From Toxotes chatareus (taxonomy: Eukaryota; Chordata; Actinopteri; Toxotidae), in NCBI GenBank assembly GCA_016801885.1, contig JAFBJY010000316.1, positions 16,240 to 80,239 on the forward strand: a stretch of 64,000 nucleotides of DNA, given 5' to 3'. The notes below the pieces were generated by a model. That model made no database searches. It was not told where the DNA came from and worked only from the letters and a program-made list of their open reading frames with translations. The position numbers and the translations under genes were made by a program. Position 1 is the first letter of the stretch, and every line of letters begins with the position of its first letter. This document shows, in pieces, positions 34,541 through 47,480 of this stretch.

Positions 34541-36319
34541 GGAATTTTTTAGGGCTTTGAAACTGGCAGAAACTTCAGAAGGCCCCCTTAAAACAGAGTT
34601 TTTCTTCAGGTCAAAACGCCCAGATTTTTTTCTGATGACAGTAAGATGAAGCCCAGGCAAAACCATTGAGCGGGGAGACAGTTGACCTGTGGGGGCCCCC
34701 CCAAAAAGGGGACTGTTGGATCTGCTCCACGAAAAAACTATTCAGTTCATTCAGACAGTGGAACGGGGTTGATGCTTTGCCTGCAGAGGGAAATCTTTCA
34801 ATTTTCTTCTTGATGTACTGGACTGTTTGTTGATTGGTCTCCAGGCCACTTCCTGTCTGGTCGCAGACCCCTGGGGGAAGAGTCTGATTGGTCGGGCAGT
34901 AAAAAGACCCAGGAGGGCGGGGGAAAAAGGCCCCAGGTGTCCATTTGGACTCTTAAGGTTTTGTCCACACCCCCCCTGATAGGGGGCCCAAATTTCCCCT
35001 GTTATTTTTTTTCAGTTTTTGGGGAAGATGATTTTTTTTTGACGGGTTTGACCCCCAAGTTGATGGCAGATGGACATGAAGAGCAGCCAGAAACCCCTGA
35101 AGACCCCAGAGGGGCGGGAACACCTGGTCCTGGACAGTCCCTCCTTTTTAAAAGACCTGGGGAAACCCCTGAGTCCACTGGGGCTGCCTGATATCGATGC
35201 CACACCCTGCCCAGGTCTGATTCATTAGAAGACCCGGGTTTTTCCTTTTTTTGGGCCGTCAAAAGCCATTTTTCCTAGAACTCAATCATTTTCCCCCGGT
35301 CTCTGGACTCCAGTGTGGATCTGTCTCAGCCCTCCATCATATTTAAAATTTTCTTCAGTTTGGACTGAAACCAGGAAGTGGATGTACATCTCGTCAGGGT
35401 CTTGGGCAGCTCTCCCCCCCTTCTCTGGTTTTCAAAAATCCTCCAGAACTGTTAGCAGTGATCCAGAAGACCGGGGATGGGGGCACATGATGTGGGAGGT
35501 TTTGGGAAGTCTTAAAATGGGAGATGATTTTTCTGACTGCTCCCCCCTTTTGAACCCTTCCAGAAGTACCCCTCCTTCTGGGATCAGTGAACCCTCTGAC
35601 CCCTGTCACCATGTAAACCCACACCCCGGGAGGGACGGGATTGGCTGTTTTGGGTCGGGGTGGTTACCCGGGAGGCGGGGCAGGGGGAAGCAGCCCCCCC
35701 TGATGGGGTTTTTTTCCACAGCACATCCACTGAGGTGGACTCTGAAATCAGTCAGGATCTTTTTGTGGAAGCCCAAGGGGAAGTCGACCTCATCCAGCCC
35801 GGGCCAAAAATAAAACAGAATTTGGACCTCTTAAAACCTGGGGGGTCCTGCTTCTTTGGTTTCAGAAAGAACTGATGAAAAAATTTCCCACCAAGTTGTT
35901 TTTTTTTCCCAGAAATTCAGCCTTAAAGGGGAAGGGAAATGTGAAGTGTATGTCCGGGTTGGCTTTTTTCCCCCAGCCCAGTCCAAGTCAACTTTTTTGG
36001 GGACTTTTTTCCCCCAATGCCAGCCCCCCCTTTGTATCACCTGTTCTGATTGGTCCATTTTTCCCAGGTGAGGTTTAAAGATGTCTTCTTGCCCTGATGC
36101 TTGTTTCTGGTCTGGGGGTTTTTCCGGGATGCTGTTTCAATCTGTCTGACCTCTGTTCATCATTGACCTCCAGTCCCCCCCCTCTGTGTGAGGGAGCCTT
36201 TTAGATCTGTTTCCCAAAAGGGGTTAATTTCCCCTGTTTTAGAGACCCCCTCAAACACCCCGAACTTCTTTTTCCCAGAGCAGTTTTAAGTTTCCCTTGA
36301 CAAACGGGAAACAAATTTT
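34541..36319 (-). CDS. FISNA-NACHT exon of left NLRC3-like gene (error-rich)
   Basis: Approximate limits were set by comparison with the right copy. Read on the minus strand with repeated frame changes, it matches the large FISNA-NACHT exon of fish NLRs. The order is FISNA near 36,200-36,310, Walker A region near 36,000-36,040 (unreadable as a clean P-loop), the region matching FTFRELN near 35,920, the stretch before the helical domains (GFTDPRRRGTSGRV near 35,590; FWITANSSGGFLKTREGGESCP near 35,400-35,470), and the C-terminal LTVIRK...DLKKNSVLR near 34,590-34,650. NACHT is the ATP-binding oligomerisation module of these cytosolic immune sensors. Whether the gene is intact cannot be told from this sequence. 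Confidence 0.75.
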
Positions 36320-36429
36320 TTGAATGAACAAAAAAGAAACAACATCAATGACTGTTTTTAAAAGAAATAAACATATTCCCCCTAAAGAAAAAACATGAAA
36401 CTTGCCCCTCCTTTCTTGAGATGTTAGTA

Positions 36430-36620
36430 AATGTCCCTTTTTCCCATCATGTTCACTCTTTAGAAAACTCTTACTCCCGGGCAGACGGTCGGGGCCAGCT
36501 CCTCCTCTTCATTCTCCTCAGGAAGTTCATTGGATCTTCAAAAATTTCTCTGCTGCCCCCTCCTCTGCTCTTCCCCTCACCGTCCAACACCCCCCTCATC
36601 CTCCCTCTGACTTTTTGAGC
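36430..36620 (-). CDS. Candidate short upstream exon of left NLR gene
   Basis: Minus-strand sequence with gaacttcctgaggagaatga followed by gaggaggagctg and a gtaagag donor-like site is matched by the inverted copy at about 57,000-57,065. An acidic frame (NELPEENEEEEL) is possible, but so are others. It lies about 110 bp upstream of the FISNA-NACHT exon. Kept in both arms, but the coding status is a guess. Confidence 0.3.
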
Positions 36621-39232
36621 ATTCTGGGTAATCGGGATTCAAAACCCTTTCGGGATCTTCTTTTCCCCTTCTTCACAAAATACAATGTTCCCCTCCAGCA
36701 GCTGGAACAAAAAAACTAAAAGGAAATGACAATCAAAAAAACCATGGGCCAAACATCAGACCCAAAGTTGGTTGAACAATCCACTGCTCTCAAAAAGGAA
36801 AGCAGGGGACTTGTTGTCAAAAATCAGATGCCCGGGTAGTTGTTGTCCATGACAGCCCCAAAATATGGGGGCCCAGGTGTGTTTGATGCTGCTGGGCAGA
36901 CTGAGCCCCGGGAAACCCTCCTGGGCCTCCCCTGGTCCACTCTGTGGGGGAAATCATGAAAAAATTAGCTCACATTATGTTTGCAGCATCTGGGGAAGGT
37001 TTTTATGCTTTTACACAAACAAAAAGGGGGCTTTTATGTTCTGTGGTGACTGTCCTGATTAAAGCAAACACTACTGTGCTGTGACATTCTCAATGAGGGG
37101 AACAAGCAATCAGTTTTTAAACCCATGACCTAGAGTCATCACAACAGCCCACCTTTTAAATGAGGTTTTAAGGACTCACATGGGGAAAAGTCTAAATTTG
37201 CTACAGGACACTAAACAAACACGGGGTGGATAGGTGCTGAGTTACGGGGGAGTTTTATTTCTGATCTGAATGAACATATAAGAACATAAAAGTGCTTTTC
37301 TTGAAAAGAGAAACATCAATTTTTCCCAATTAAAGCCTGTTTCAGCCTGATCTTTTCATATACTGTGTCATTCTGGTTTCCTGGAGAAAAACACAATCAC
37401 TTCATCTTCCATAAAAACCAAAAAAGGGCAGCTGTCTGATACTTTTTAAAAACCATGCAGCTCATTTTTTGCAGCAGGGGGGCTGTCCTTTGAAATTAAT
37501 GGGTGCCCCTTTGAAAGTCACCTTCAGGGGACACAAAAAGCGGGGCTGAGGTCCATGTTCCGGGCCCGGGCCCAGCAGAGTCTGGTGTGTGCGGGGCTGC
37601 TCTGGCCTTAAAACCAAACACACACAGAGCTTTGAGTGTGAATAATGATGGTGCAGGATGGGAGTGCTGAGCTCTGACATGGAAAAGGGAGTCATGGACA
37701 GAAAACCCCTCATCCCACCTCTGAGCTTGGTCTGGATCTCATGGTCCCCACACAGACGGGTTTTTTTGGGGGGGGGCCCCCCCTCCTGCCCCACACTGAT
37801 TCATGATGCTGAATTACACCCCACATCAGCTCACACACACTTTCTACCTTCATCGGGAGAAAAAAACACAAATCATTCATCTGCACATAAACCCGAAATC
37901 ATCCTCCCATCATTTGTCCCAAAATTCAGCTGCTCCTCCACTGATTGGCTCTTTTTTCCTTTTTCCCTTCAGTGTCAGTTAAAAGGGCACAACAGCAGGG
38001 AGGCAGAGGGTTGCCATCAGCTGCTGATTTCCCCCGTCAGTCCACTAGATGGGGCCCTTAAGTTGCGGGTGAAGTGGGAGCAGCACACACAGGATCCGGG
38101 GGCCGGGGCATTTCCATTCACTGACAAAAGACAGACTGAGATCCACTGGTTTTATCTGAACAATCTAAAATCCTGTTTTAATTTCACTTAAAAAAAAAGT
38201 ACACAAGTGTAATCAGTAAAATATACTTAAATGTAAAAAGAAAAAGTGCTGATAAAGGAAGAAATTCTTTTGGGTTTTTATTTAAAAATCTTAATCTGAA
38301 AAAATTGTAGCGGGAAAAAAAATGTAGGAAAACAGTAAAAATTTTTTCCCTCTGAAAATTTGGGAAGTAAAAGTAAAAAAAGAAGCGAAAAGGGCACTGG
38401 AGTTTCAGTAGCATCAAAAAAAAGTACTGAGTTATTTTTCACTAAAAGTATTAGATTCCAAAAACTTGTACATCTTTTAAAATAAAAGATGACAATTTCT
38501 ATAAAGTTTTACAAAAATTTAAAGTTTTTTTTAAAAAAATCTCTTTCATTTAATCATTTATCACTTTTAAAAAAAAAATTTTTAATAAATATCCTAGTTC
38601 CTGTTGGAGGGGGAGAATAAGGCCTGTTTTATGAAGCAGGTTTGGGTTTGGCACAGTAACTTCAGGTTTAACAACAAATCCCCGACAAAGCCCCAAAAAA
38701 CACAAACATCAAAAAACTCAAAACAACAGGGTCGTATGTAAAAATTTTAAAAACTGCTAAATTTTTAACCCAAACAGGGGAAAAATGTGTTTCGTTTAGT
38801 TACTGTGGTGGATTTAGTTGGTCAATTTGAAACCTCCTCCTGATATTTTGTTCACTTCAACATTTTCCACAGAAAAACCATGTCCCTTTAATGAAAAAAT
38901 CAAACCAATAAAGGGCTCCACTTACTCAATTGTCCCATGAACTTTCCCTTTTACCCCTCTCCTGTAGTGTGGGAAAAGACTCTTGGTTTTTCCCGGGTTC
39001 CGTTTTTTTCCCTAAACTTTTATGTGAGTGTGTTTCCCTTTACGGGCCAACAAAAAAAAACAAAAAAAAAAAAAAAACCCACAATAAGTAAAAGGTCAAA
39101 ACCCGGGAAAAAAAGGGGGTTTTGGGTGATAATTCATTAAAACTGCGACATTTACCTTCAGATGGAGAAAATCATCTGCCAAAAAGTTTGGTAAAAGTAA
39201 AAGGGAAAACCCCCAAGGGTTTTTCCCCAGAG

Positions 39233-39234
<2 letters not shown>

Positions 39235-39270
<36 letters not shown>
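39235..39270. repeat. (GT)n microsatellite at arm boundary
   Basis: Perfect GT dinucleotide run of about 18 repeats. Its inverted counterpart is the (CA)n run at about 53,982-53,997, so it marks the inner edge of the inverted repeat. Confidence 0.9.
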
Positions 39271-39275
<5 letters not shown>

Positions 39276-39479
39276 TATTAAAAAACAGGGGTAACTGGTT
39301 TGGAAAGGGGTTCCCAGGGGACTAATTTTACATGCAAAGACTAAACCCCCAGTGTGAACACACACACACACCCCCTCTGCTGTTGTTTGATTTTTTCATT
39401 ATTATTAAATTTATTGATAAAAGTTGAATCAGCTGAGCTCCAATGGGAACTAAATTCTCCATTTCAACAGTGATGTTTC

Positions 39480-40330
39480 AACACAAAATTCGGGTTTTTC
39501 ACATTAATGGGGATGGAACGGGCCCTTTTCCCGGAGAAATCCATGTCACTGCCCCCCCAAATTGGCCCTGTCAGTAATTTCAACCTAAACCCCAAAAAAT
39601 TTAAAAATAAAAAAAGGGACAACTGCAACCCTCCCCCAAGACATGGACGTCCACATAAACTGACAAGAAGGGGAAAGGAGGGAATCAGAGAAGCAGCCAA
39701 AGGGCTGAGGGGAATTTGGGGGCCCAAAACCTCCGGCTCAGGTGGAAAAATCTGTCCCGGACAAAATTTAAATTCCCAAAATTTCCAAATCGGGTTTTGG
39801 TGGAAGGGGCAAGAAAAAGCCATTGTTGAAAGAAAGCAATGAAAGCCCCAAATTTGAAGTTTCCAAAAAAACCATTAAGGGACAAAAGGAAACTTTAGAA
39901 GAAGGTGCCCCAAGCGATGAAACCAAAATTGAACTTTCTCCCAACATGCAAACCCATGTGTGGTGGAAACTAAAAAAGGCACTCAACCTAAAACACCACC
40001 CCCCACCGTAAAACATGGTGGTGGAAATCATGCTGTGGGGGTGCTTTTCTTAAAAGGGGGGACAGGCTGGGGGGTTGATGGGAAGAGGGAAGGGACCCAA
40101 TAGGGCAATCCGGGATGAAAACCTGTTAGAGGCTGAAAAAGCCCCGAGATGGGGCCCAAAGGTTTCCCATTTTTTCAGCAGGAAGAACCCTTTTAACAGT
40201 TTTTTGTGAGACATTTTTTCCCCGTGGGGTATTTGTTTTTCCCTACCCTGTGACAGTGGAAAAAAAAAGGTGTTGGAAAATGTCCATCATTTACCCCTTT
40301 ACTTTTTTTGGCAAAAATAATAATAATAAT
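39480..40330 (+). mobile_element. Tc1-like transposon remnant (different group from the 3.8/6.4 kb copies)
   Basis: Error-rich plus-strand sequence with landmarks of another common fish Tc1: caagacatggacgtccac, gggaatcagagaagcagcc, gccattgttgaaagaaag, gaaaccaaaattgaactttc, ccccaccgtaaaacatggtg, catgctgtgggggtgcttttc, gggcaatccgggatgaaaac, cctgttagaggctg. These correspond to the helix-turn-helix linker, the region of the first catalytic Asp, the GGGSIMLWGCFS block and the stretch before the second Asp. Ends and the last catalytic residue cannot be placed. No inverted counterpart is seen on the right. Confidence 0.75.
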
Positions 40331-41149
40331 ATTTTTTTGTAGATTTTCCCACTGCAGCTAAAGGAAGAAAAAAAAGCAGTTTCCCAGTAACCAGAACAAA
40401 ATTGGAAAAATCTGCTGTAAAGCTTGTTTGTACACAGATAACTGGCTTTATCCAATGAGACCAACTAATTGTCTTCACTTTGAACTCGTATACGGGAACA
40501 CCACTGTATTTTGGGACTAACAGCCCTGTAGATACACTAGGGGGATTTTAGACTGAAAGACATATATATTTTTATAATCCCCAATCATATATCAAAACTG
40601 GGTATGCCCCCAATGTTATTCACAAAAAAATATATTTTTCTTAATGCAAATTTTCCTTAGGGGCCCCTTAGTCTTCACCTTTTGCCCTCAGCTCAATTTT
40701 AGAATTATTTAAAACTTGAGTCTGCCCTCATGTTGCTTCCCATTAATCAGTTCATTTTTCTGTCTTAAGGAAAAAAAACCCCTTGTTTTTATTTTAAATT
40801 TACACATGGTCAGTGTCAGTGAACATCACACAGCTTTAATATGTGAAAAAAGAACTTTTTCTTCGGGACATTAGAAAAAGTGCCCACTGTGACCCCCAAA
40901 TTTAATGAATGTTTGCGGGGGCAAATAACACAGAGACAAACTGCTGGCTAAGACCCATCAGAGCCCAAAGCAAACACTTTTTGTGTTGTTTTCCCTCCTC
41001 CCATTCCCCCTCCTCTTCCGGCTTCACTTCCCCATGTGACAAATCATGGGTTTGGTGCTGAATGAAAGGGATTTGGGACTTTTCCACTTGGCCCGGAATT
41101 TGGGCCATAAAAGTTTCTTTAGTAGAAAATACTGAAACACACACACACC

Positions 41150-41460
41150 CCCTTTCGCTTCGGGAAATGAACCGCTGGACACGGGTTTCCCGTGGGGGAA
41201 AGAGCCGGAGCTTTCGGCGTTAAAGGAACCATGCTTTCTTCGGGATACCCCGGGGATCCCCCCCGTCCTTTCCCTTTGGTTTCCAAGGCGGATCGTTTCC
41301 TCCTTTTTTCCTGAAAACACCGGGACAGGACAGAGGGTTGCCCCCCCGGGGAATTTCGACTCTGTTGCTTCCTGTTAAAAGGGAGAGCTCGGGCTCTAAA
41401 TGAAGTTAGGGGGATGGTGGGCTGACCCGAGCTGACGGGTTCTTCATGTAAAATGGGTGT
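41150..41460. promoter_or_regulatory. CpG-richer segment in spacer
   Basis: Local rise in GC and CpG (ccgctggacacgggtttcccg, gagctttcggcg, cggatcgtttcc) against an AT-rich, poorly read background. Could be a promoter or first exon near the 5' ends of the divergent NLR genes. Function is only inferred. Confidence 0.25.
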
Positions 41461-44027
41461 GTGACACAGAGAGCAGAGCAGTTTCAGAGGCTGATTTTTT
41501 TGGCGGGCACCCAGACAGTCTCCTCTCAGCACGGGGTGGGTAGTGAAAAAATGGAGCCTTTTGGGACTGTCCCCACTGCTGGACTTTTTTCTGAAAGGGT
41601 CTCTCTGATGAAATGTGTGTGTGTGTGTGTGTGGTTTTTTGTATTAGGCTTTTGGGGCAAGTTATTTTGGTGTATTGTTAAATAGCTGTAAATCCCAAAC
41701 CTAACCACAGAGTGGATTTGGGATCAAACCCCAGTCTCCCCCCACTGCTGTTAATAAATTTCATTACCTCTTCATTCAGAAAATCTTTTCCCTCTAAAAT
41801 ATCCAGACATTATGTTTCAAAATAATGGTTTTTTTTTTAAAACCCTTTTACTACAGTTTAGTGTATTTAGTGTATGTTTGTAGTGAGCGAGGGAGTGAGA
41901 GAATAAAATGGGGGAAGACAGATGGTTTCAACACAGTAAAACAAAAAACGGGTTTTACAATGAAAAAGGTTGTGGTAAAGCTGAGTTACAATAATATCAT
42001 AAATACAGGGGAAATAAAATTTTCCCATTAAAATGAGCAGTAAAAAGAGCACGGGCGGTAAATCAATTCCCCCGAACCCTCCTGTCACAGTCCCCGAAAA
42101 TGATCACATTACTATAGAAATTTCTGGATAAAGATGGAACATTTCCCCCCTTTTTTTCCGACCACAAAAAAAATGTGTTTTTTTTTTAATCATGAAAATC
42201 TTTAAAAAAAAAGGTTGGGGGGGAAAAAGGGGGAAAAAATGACAGAAAAAATTTTTCCTCTCTTTTAAAACTTTCAAGAGTCATCATGAAAAAAAATCAT
42301 TGTGTGGTGAATGGTAAAACTGAAACACAGACCCCAAATGATTAAAAGTAAAAATAATTTTGGGGTTTAAATTTTGGTCATAATAAAAAAAATTCTATAG
42401 CTGCTGCAGTGAGAATTTTTCCCCTTCATCCTTTTTTTCCCATCACACACACACACACACACACCCCAAAATCATGGAAAATAAATAATTCTGAACACCC
42501 AAAAGATTTAAGCTTAGTGACCATCATCAAAAGAAAAGGGAAAACAGAGGAAAAAACATTTAAAAAAATGAATGCCCATTTCCTCATATGAAAGGTTTTC
42601 ACTGCTTAATAATTAAGATCCTTCAACAACTGGGGACTTAATACAGTCCTGTAGATGAGCGGGATGGGCAAAAAACAAAAATCAGAGCTGAGAGTCAAAA
42701 GTGGGAGTTAAATTTAAACTTATTCTGCCCCTTAAATAACAACATTTTTCCTCCTCAAAAAACACTGCAAATGAACACCTAAATGCATCACATCCACCTC
42801 AAAAAATCAACATTTTTTTTAGATTCCAGTTTAGGACAAAGGTTTTAAGGCAGGAAGAATTTCAGCACCCTAATTTTCCCCACAGTGAAAATCACTGTTT
42901 TTTTTTACTTTTCCCTTTTAACCCAAAAGAGGGTGAAATAAAACACAGCCTAAAACCGTTTCATGAAAAGAGCGACCCAGTTTTAAGCCCCAGACCCATT
43001 CTGGGGGTTCTACAGGAAAAATTAAATTGAACTGGAAATGAACTAAAAATCAAGGCTCAAACCCAAAAAGGAGTTTTAAACCCCTAGTGTTCAGTATAAG
43101 ACAAAAGGGAAAACCTAGTGACAGGTAAATGGGGGAAGGTTTTGAAATTTTAAAGCACAATAATAAAAGTAGATGTTTGGGAAAGTGGAAAAGTGTGTGG
43201 GGTTGGGAAAAATTTGCTTTGGGACGGGGAGATTATTTCTCCTGGCCCAAAACCTGCTTTTTGTTTTGGGCCAAATCTTGAGAGATGATGAAAGGATTCA
43301 CACATTGGAAATAAAAAGATTTTACCAACACATAAAATTTTCCTTTCACAGCACAAAGTGAAGTCCCCCCCATAAATACCATAATACATAAACAGACCTG
43401 ACCTACAATTTGAGAAATTCCTAAAATAACACAAAACCTCTCCACTTTGTGCTATAAACCCCAACTCCATCTTTTTATTAGAATTTCTTTAGAAAGGATC
43501 TTGTTCAAAACAGCAGACTTCCTAAAAAATCCTTTCCTTTAACAAAAAACTACAGTGCATCACCCCCCAAAAAAAAGTTAAGGACAACCATGAGAATATT
43601 TTTCCAGTCATGATCAGCTTTAAAAAAACACTAATATTGTCCATGAATGATGCCACAAACCAAACCCCCGGGCTTATGGGGTATGATTCCTTCCCATCAC
43701 ATTTTTACAAACAACATTTGGAAAAAACATTTAAAAACATTAATTTAAACTAGACATGCCCGGAACTACTAAATGCTGACTTACTGCCTTGGGAGCGGGT
43801 TTTCCTGTATTTTCCCCTCTTTGCCCTTTGTAACAGGGTAGCTCCCCCCTTCCTTGTCAAAAAAGGCAGAAAATCTGATTTTTTCTTCCTAAATCATGGA
43901 ATTTTCTGTCAGCCCAACTGTTTTGCCCTGTTTGACTTCTAAAATTTTTCTCTGACATCAGGCTGTAGAATGTTGATACATCAAAGGATCAAAGGACAAA
44001 CACAACATACTTGTACTTATTTATTTG

Positions 44028-44270
44028 TGAGGAAAATTTGCTGACATAATGCATTCCCAGCCCTTCCTAACCCAAACCCAAAACCCCAAATTTTTAAACC
44101 CCCAAAAACCAAAGTCTTAACCCTCAAAAAACAAAAAACACAGATGGGCCCCAAAGAGCTGTTTTTGGAGGGTTTTAAAAGGGTGAATCTAAATAATGGA
44201 ATGCCCTTCCCCTTTAAATCTGTACCCAGAAACACTTTGGAGGAAATCCCCCAAACACAAACTTAACCAC
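44028..44270. repeat. Dispersed fish repeat with degenerate ccctaa-like stretch
   Basis: Begins tgtgaggaaaatttgctgac, then ataatgcattcccagccc followed by a run of imperfect ctaaccc/aacccca words. This resembles a dispersed teleost repeat remembered with the same opening. It is not telomeric: the repeats are irregular and few. A related piece may follow the ggctgtagaatgttg repeat at 48.96 kb. Confidence 0.4.
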
Positions 44271-47079
44271 AATGTGATTCTGGGGTAATAAAAACCCCTT
44301 GGGAGTAAACTCCACCAGCATAAAATAAGTCATTTTTTTGGGATCTGAAAAGATGATCCAGGATGAAGGAGATCAGAGCCCCTTTACAAAGAAAAAAAAA
44401 AAAGAAATAAAATTTAAAAACAAAAACCCTTAAACAGATGAAAAATAAATTTTAAAAGTCATTGTAGTAAACAAAAAAATTTTTGTTTCTGGACCCAACT
44501 GAAAAAAATAAGGAATAAAATAATGATGAAAAATGTTGGGGGGAAAAATGCTTCCCCCTTTCCCAAACCCAGCCCGGTTTTTTAAAATTTCTACCCCCCA
44601 AAAATTGATAAAGGGGTTAGCTTTTTTACCATCAGTTTCCCCTGCTTGTTTCAGGTAAAGGGGTGAATTTGTTATCCCAGTGTGATGCAGAAAGAGACCA
44701 AACAGCAGGACTCTGGGATTTAAATCAAAAAAGCAAAAAGATAAGTTAACAAGATCTAAAAGAAACTTTGGTCAAAATGTTTCCCCCTTGGCAGCAGCTG
44801 ATCTGTTGCAGAAAAAACCCCAACAAAAACTGTTTGGGCAATGGAGAAAGGAAATCCTCCTCATTTTCAATAAAGGGAAACAGAAAATAATGTCTATTTA
44901 AAACCCGGAAAAAACCCAAGTGGGGGAAAGACATTACTGATTTTTAAAAAAACAAAGATCTAATGAAAAAAAAAACCTCTTCTAAAAGGGTTTTGGAATG
45001 TAGGGGGGAAAAGAAAGAGACAGAGAAAATGAAGAACCCTCTAAAACCAGCCCTGGGTCCTTGAAAGGAGGACTTATTATGGACTGACAGGAGCCCAAAA
45101 AGACCCCTTTCCACTATTTCTACCAGCAGCCGCAAAAACCACTCATGAGAGCACCTTTACCCTCATTGGACAAAGAGAAAACCCCCAAAATTCTCACAGC
45201 CTGAAGGACAAATCCGGACTGTTTTTAAAGAGGCAAATACTGTGATTAAATTTTAACAACTGACAATCTTATCACTAAAAAAAATTTTCCAATTTAACCC
45301 TTTTAAAAAAGGCCAAAGGAAAACACTGTTTTTTAAAGGCTTTTGGGTTGATGAACGTTTTGAAGTTTTGGTTAAGAATTTTTTAAACAACCCCAGTTGT
45401 CATTTCGCACAGACTCACCCCCTGCCCCCCAAAACAAAGGCTCTTATCTAGTCACAAACTGCTTCCGGTCAAAGAGAGAAAATAAAAAATTTCAAAAGAA
45501 CAGCAAAAAACAAAGAGACAGATGGGGGCACTTTTAAAACAGTACTCGTTACCTAAAAACCTGTCTGAACAGATGGATTTGTTTCTGCTTTGTGAAAGGG
45601 TCCACAGAGTCCACCCCCCTCAAAATTTAATGGGAGATTTTCCAAATTTTAGAGGCCAAACTGGAAAGCACAATCTTCCTGAGTTTTAAAAACTTTCCCC
45701 GGGAAATTTTTGGAAAGTCCTAAATAAATTTTTTTTCCTTTTTGGTGGGGGGGTCCATGGATATTTGTGGGCCGGGAAATATGTAAAATCCCCTTAAAAA
45801 ACTTAGTGAGGGGTTGGGGAATTCCCTTTTGAAGTCAAATTATACAGGGACATGGATACACCTGGATGTGTTTCATCCAAAATAAAATATCCCTTCAACT
45901 AATATGTATGTCAGTTTTCCCAGGGGTCAAAAGGGGGAACCAAAAGGTAAAATGCACTGAATGGATATTTAAAATTTTAAAATAGAAATGGGATTTTCCC
46001 ATTGTTTTGGGTTGTAATACATCAAGTCATGATATGAATGGTCACTAACACTCAAACGGGAACAGTGGAAAAATTTTTCCCCTTTTAAAAATAAAAGTTG
46101 TTGACCCGGGTGGCGAGGGGGGGAGATGAGATAGATGTTGGGGTTGGGGAAAAGGGAGGGTGTCCATCACTGGCCCCCCAACTAAGAGCAACCTAAACCC
46201 AAAAAAAACGCCCCCTTTGGGGAATTTTGCCCAAAAAATATTTTAATTTTAAATTTAAAAGGCACCCAGGTTCTTTTTAAAGGGGCGGAGAGGGGTTTTC
46301 CAGGGGCAAAATCAATAATTTTATTTCAAAAAATTTTTTTAAGGTTTTTAAAAACATTAAAAAACACCATTCACAAAAGGGGACGGGGGGGAAAGGGGGA
46401 AACCCTTTTCAGGGCTAAAACCCAAAGGGCAGCTCAGGAGAGGGGGGGGAAAATCCCAAATAATATACAAAATTATCCCCCACCACCCGTGACACCACCC
46501 CAACGTCCCCCAAAAGGAAAGGGGGGAGGAAGGACAGCAAAAGGGGGGGAAACCCACCCCCCGGGCACCCAAAACCACCCCCTTTTGGCCCCTAAGCCCC
46601 CGAAAAGGCAAAAGGAAAAAAAATTTAAAATTTACTTCCCCAACACAGGAAAACAAATAACCAATATACAAATTTTAAAAAAAGAAAACAATAAATTAAT
46701 GCTTACAAATTAATCAGGCCCCAAGAATATCAGTCATAAAATAACATAAAATTGTTGTCAAAAACAAAATAAACAAGACAAAAAAAAAAACCCAACTGAG
46801 TATCGGGAATTGAACCGAACACCCAAAAAAAAGAAAAGAAAGAAAAAAAAAACAAAAAAAAAAACAGACAGAACCTAGTTAAACAGAATTTTTAATAAAA
46901 AAAATTTTTTAAAGAAAAGCTTTTAAAAGAAAAAAAATAAAAACAAAACCCCCAAAAATTCTAACTAAATGCAACAAAAAGGGGGGATTAAAAAGAAAAA
47001 ACCCCCAAGTGCATTCACCCAAATTTTTTAAAAAGCCCGGGCCCCAAAGGGAAAAACGAAATGCAAAAAAACTCGTAGG

Positions 47080-47480
47080 TAGGGGGGGGTTGCGTTGTCC
47101 ACCGGGCAGCCGGACAGAAACAACACCGGGGACCGGCAAAACCCGGCAGCGGAAAACCCCCGGCAGTAACACCCCGGTAAGGTAGAAAAGGCAAAGCAGC
47201 AGGATTTCTTCTCCGTGCAGGACAAAGCAGCTGGCAAAAATTTCGATCAGGTTACTGTTGATCACCTGGGGGAAGAAAGCTGGGCTTCCACTCAGCAAAC
47301 ACTGGGGGCCCAGCAGCAACCTGGGGCCAATTTGCAGCACGGGGAATGAACCCACGAGCCGCGCACGTCGGTGGAGGATCGGCAGTTCGGCGTCTGTCCC
47401 GGGACGAAAAGGCGGGGGGAAGCGGGGACCGGGAAGTGGCCCCTCGGGGCCAGGAGAAAGAGAGGGTCAAAGATTCCTAC
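47080..47480. promoter_or_regulatory. CpG-rich segment near the inversion midpoint
   Basis: The most CpG-rich stretch of the spacer (ccaccgggcagccggacag, gagccgcgcacgtcggtgg, cgtctgtcccgggacg). A 148-codon minus-strand frame (47,355 down to 46,909) has a hydrophobic middle (EILLLCLFYLTGVLLPGVF) but no family I recognise, and read errors make frame calls unsafe. It may be an unmethylated promoter region. Confidence 0.3.

Larger units (their letters stand above)
34440..39270. repeat. Left arm (outer part) of large inverted repeat
   Basis: Matches 53,985-59,100 in reverse complement along its whole length. Anchor pairs include 39,130-39,240 with 53,990-54,085 (GT/CA repeat and ttaccttcagatgg), 37,470-37,560 with 56,185-56,260, the two FISNA-NACHT exons, and 34,378-34,440 with 59,085-59,160. 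Midpoints all fall at about 46.6-46.8 kb. Collinearity continues inward through the LRR and transposon region to about 11 kb. Confidence 0.85.

Noticed and set aside
35313..35813. 166-codon plus-strand frame
   Set aside because: Antisense to the FISNA-NACHT exon; open by chance in error-rich GC-richer sequence.
39096..39371. Minus-strand frame with a Thr-His run
   Set aside because: Direct translation of the (GT)n microsatellite; no protein evidence.
44028..44170. Interstitial telomere repeat
   Set aside because: ccctaa-like words are irregular and few and fit a dispersed fish repeat better; sequence quality is also poor.
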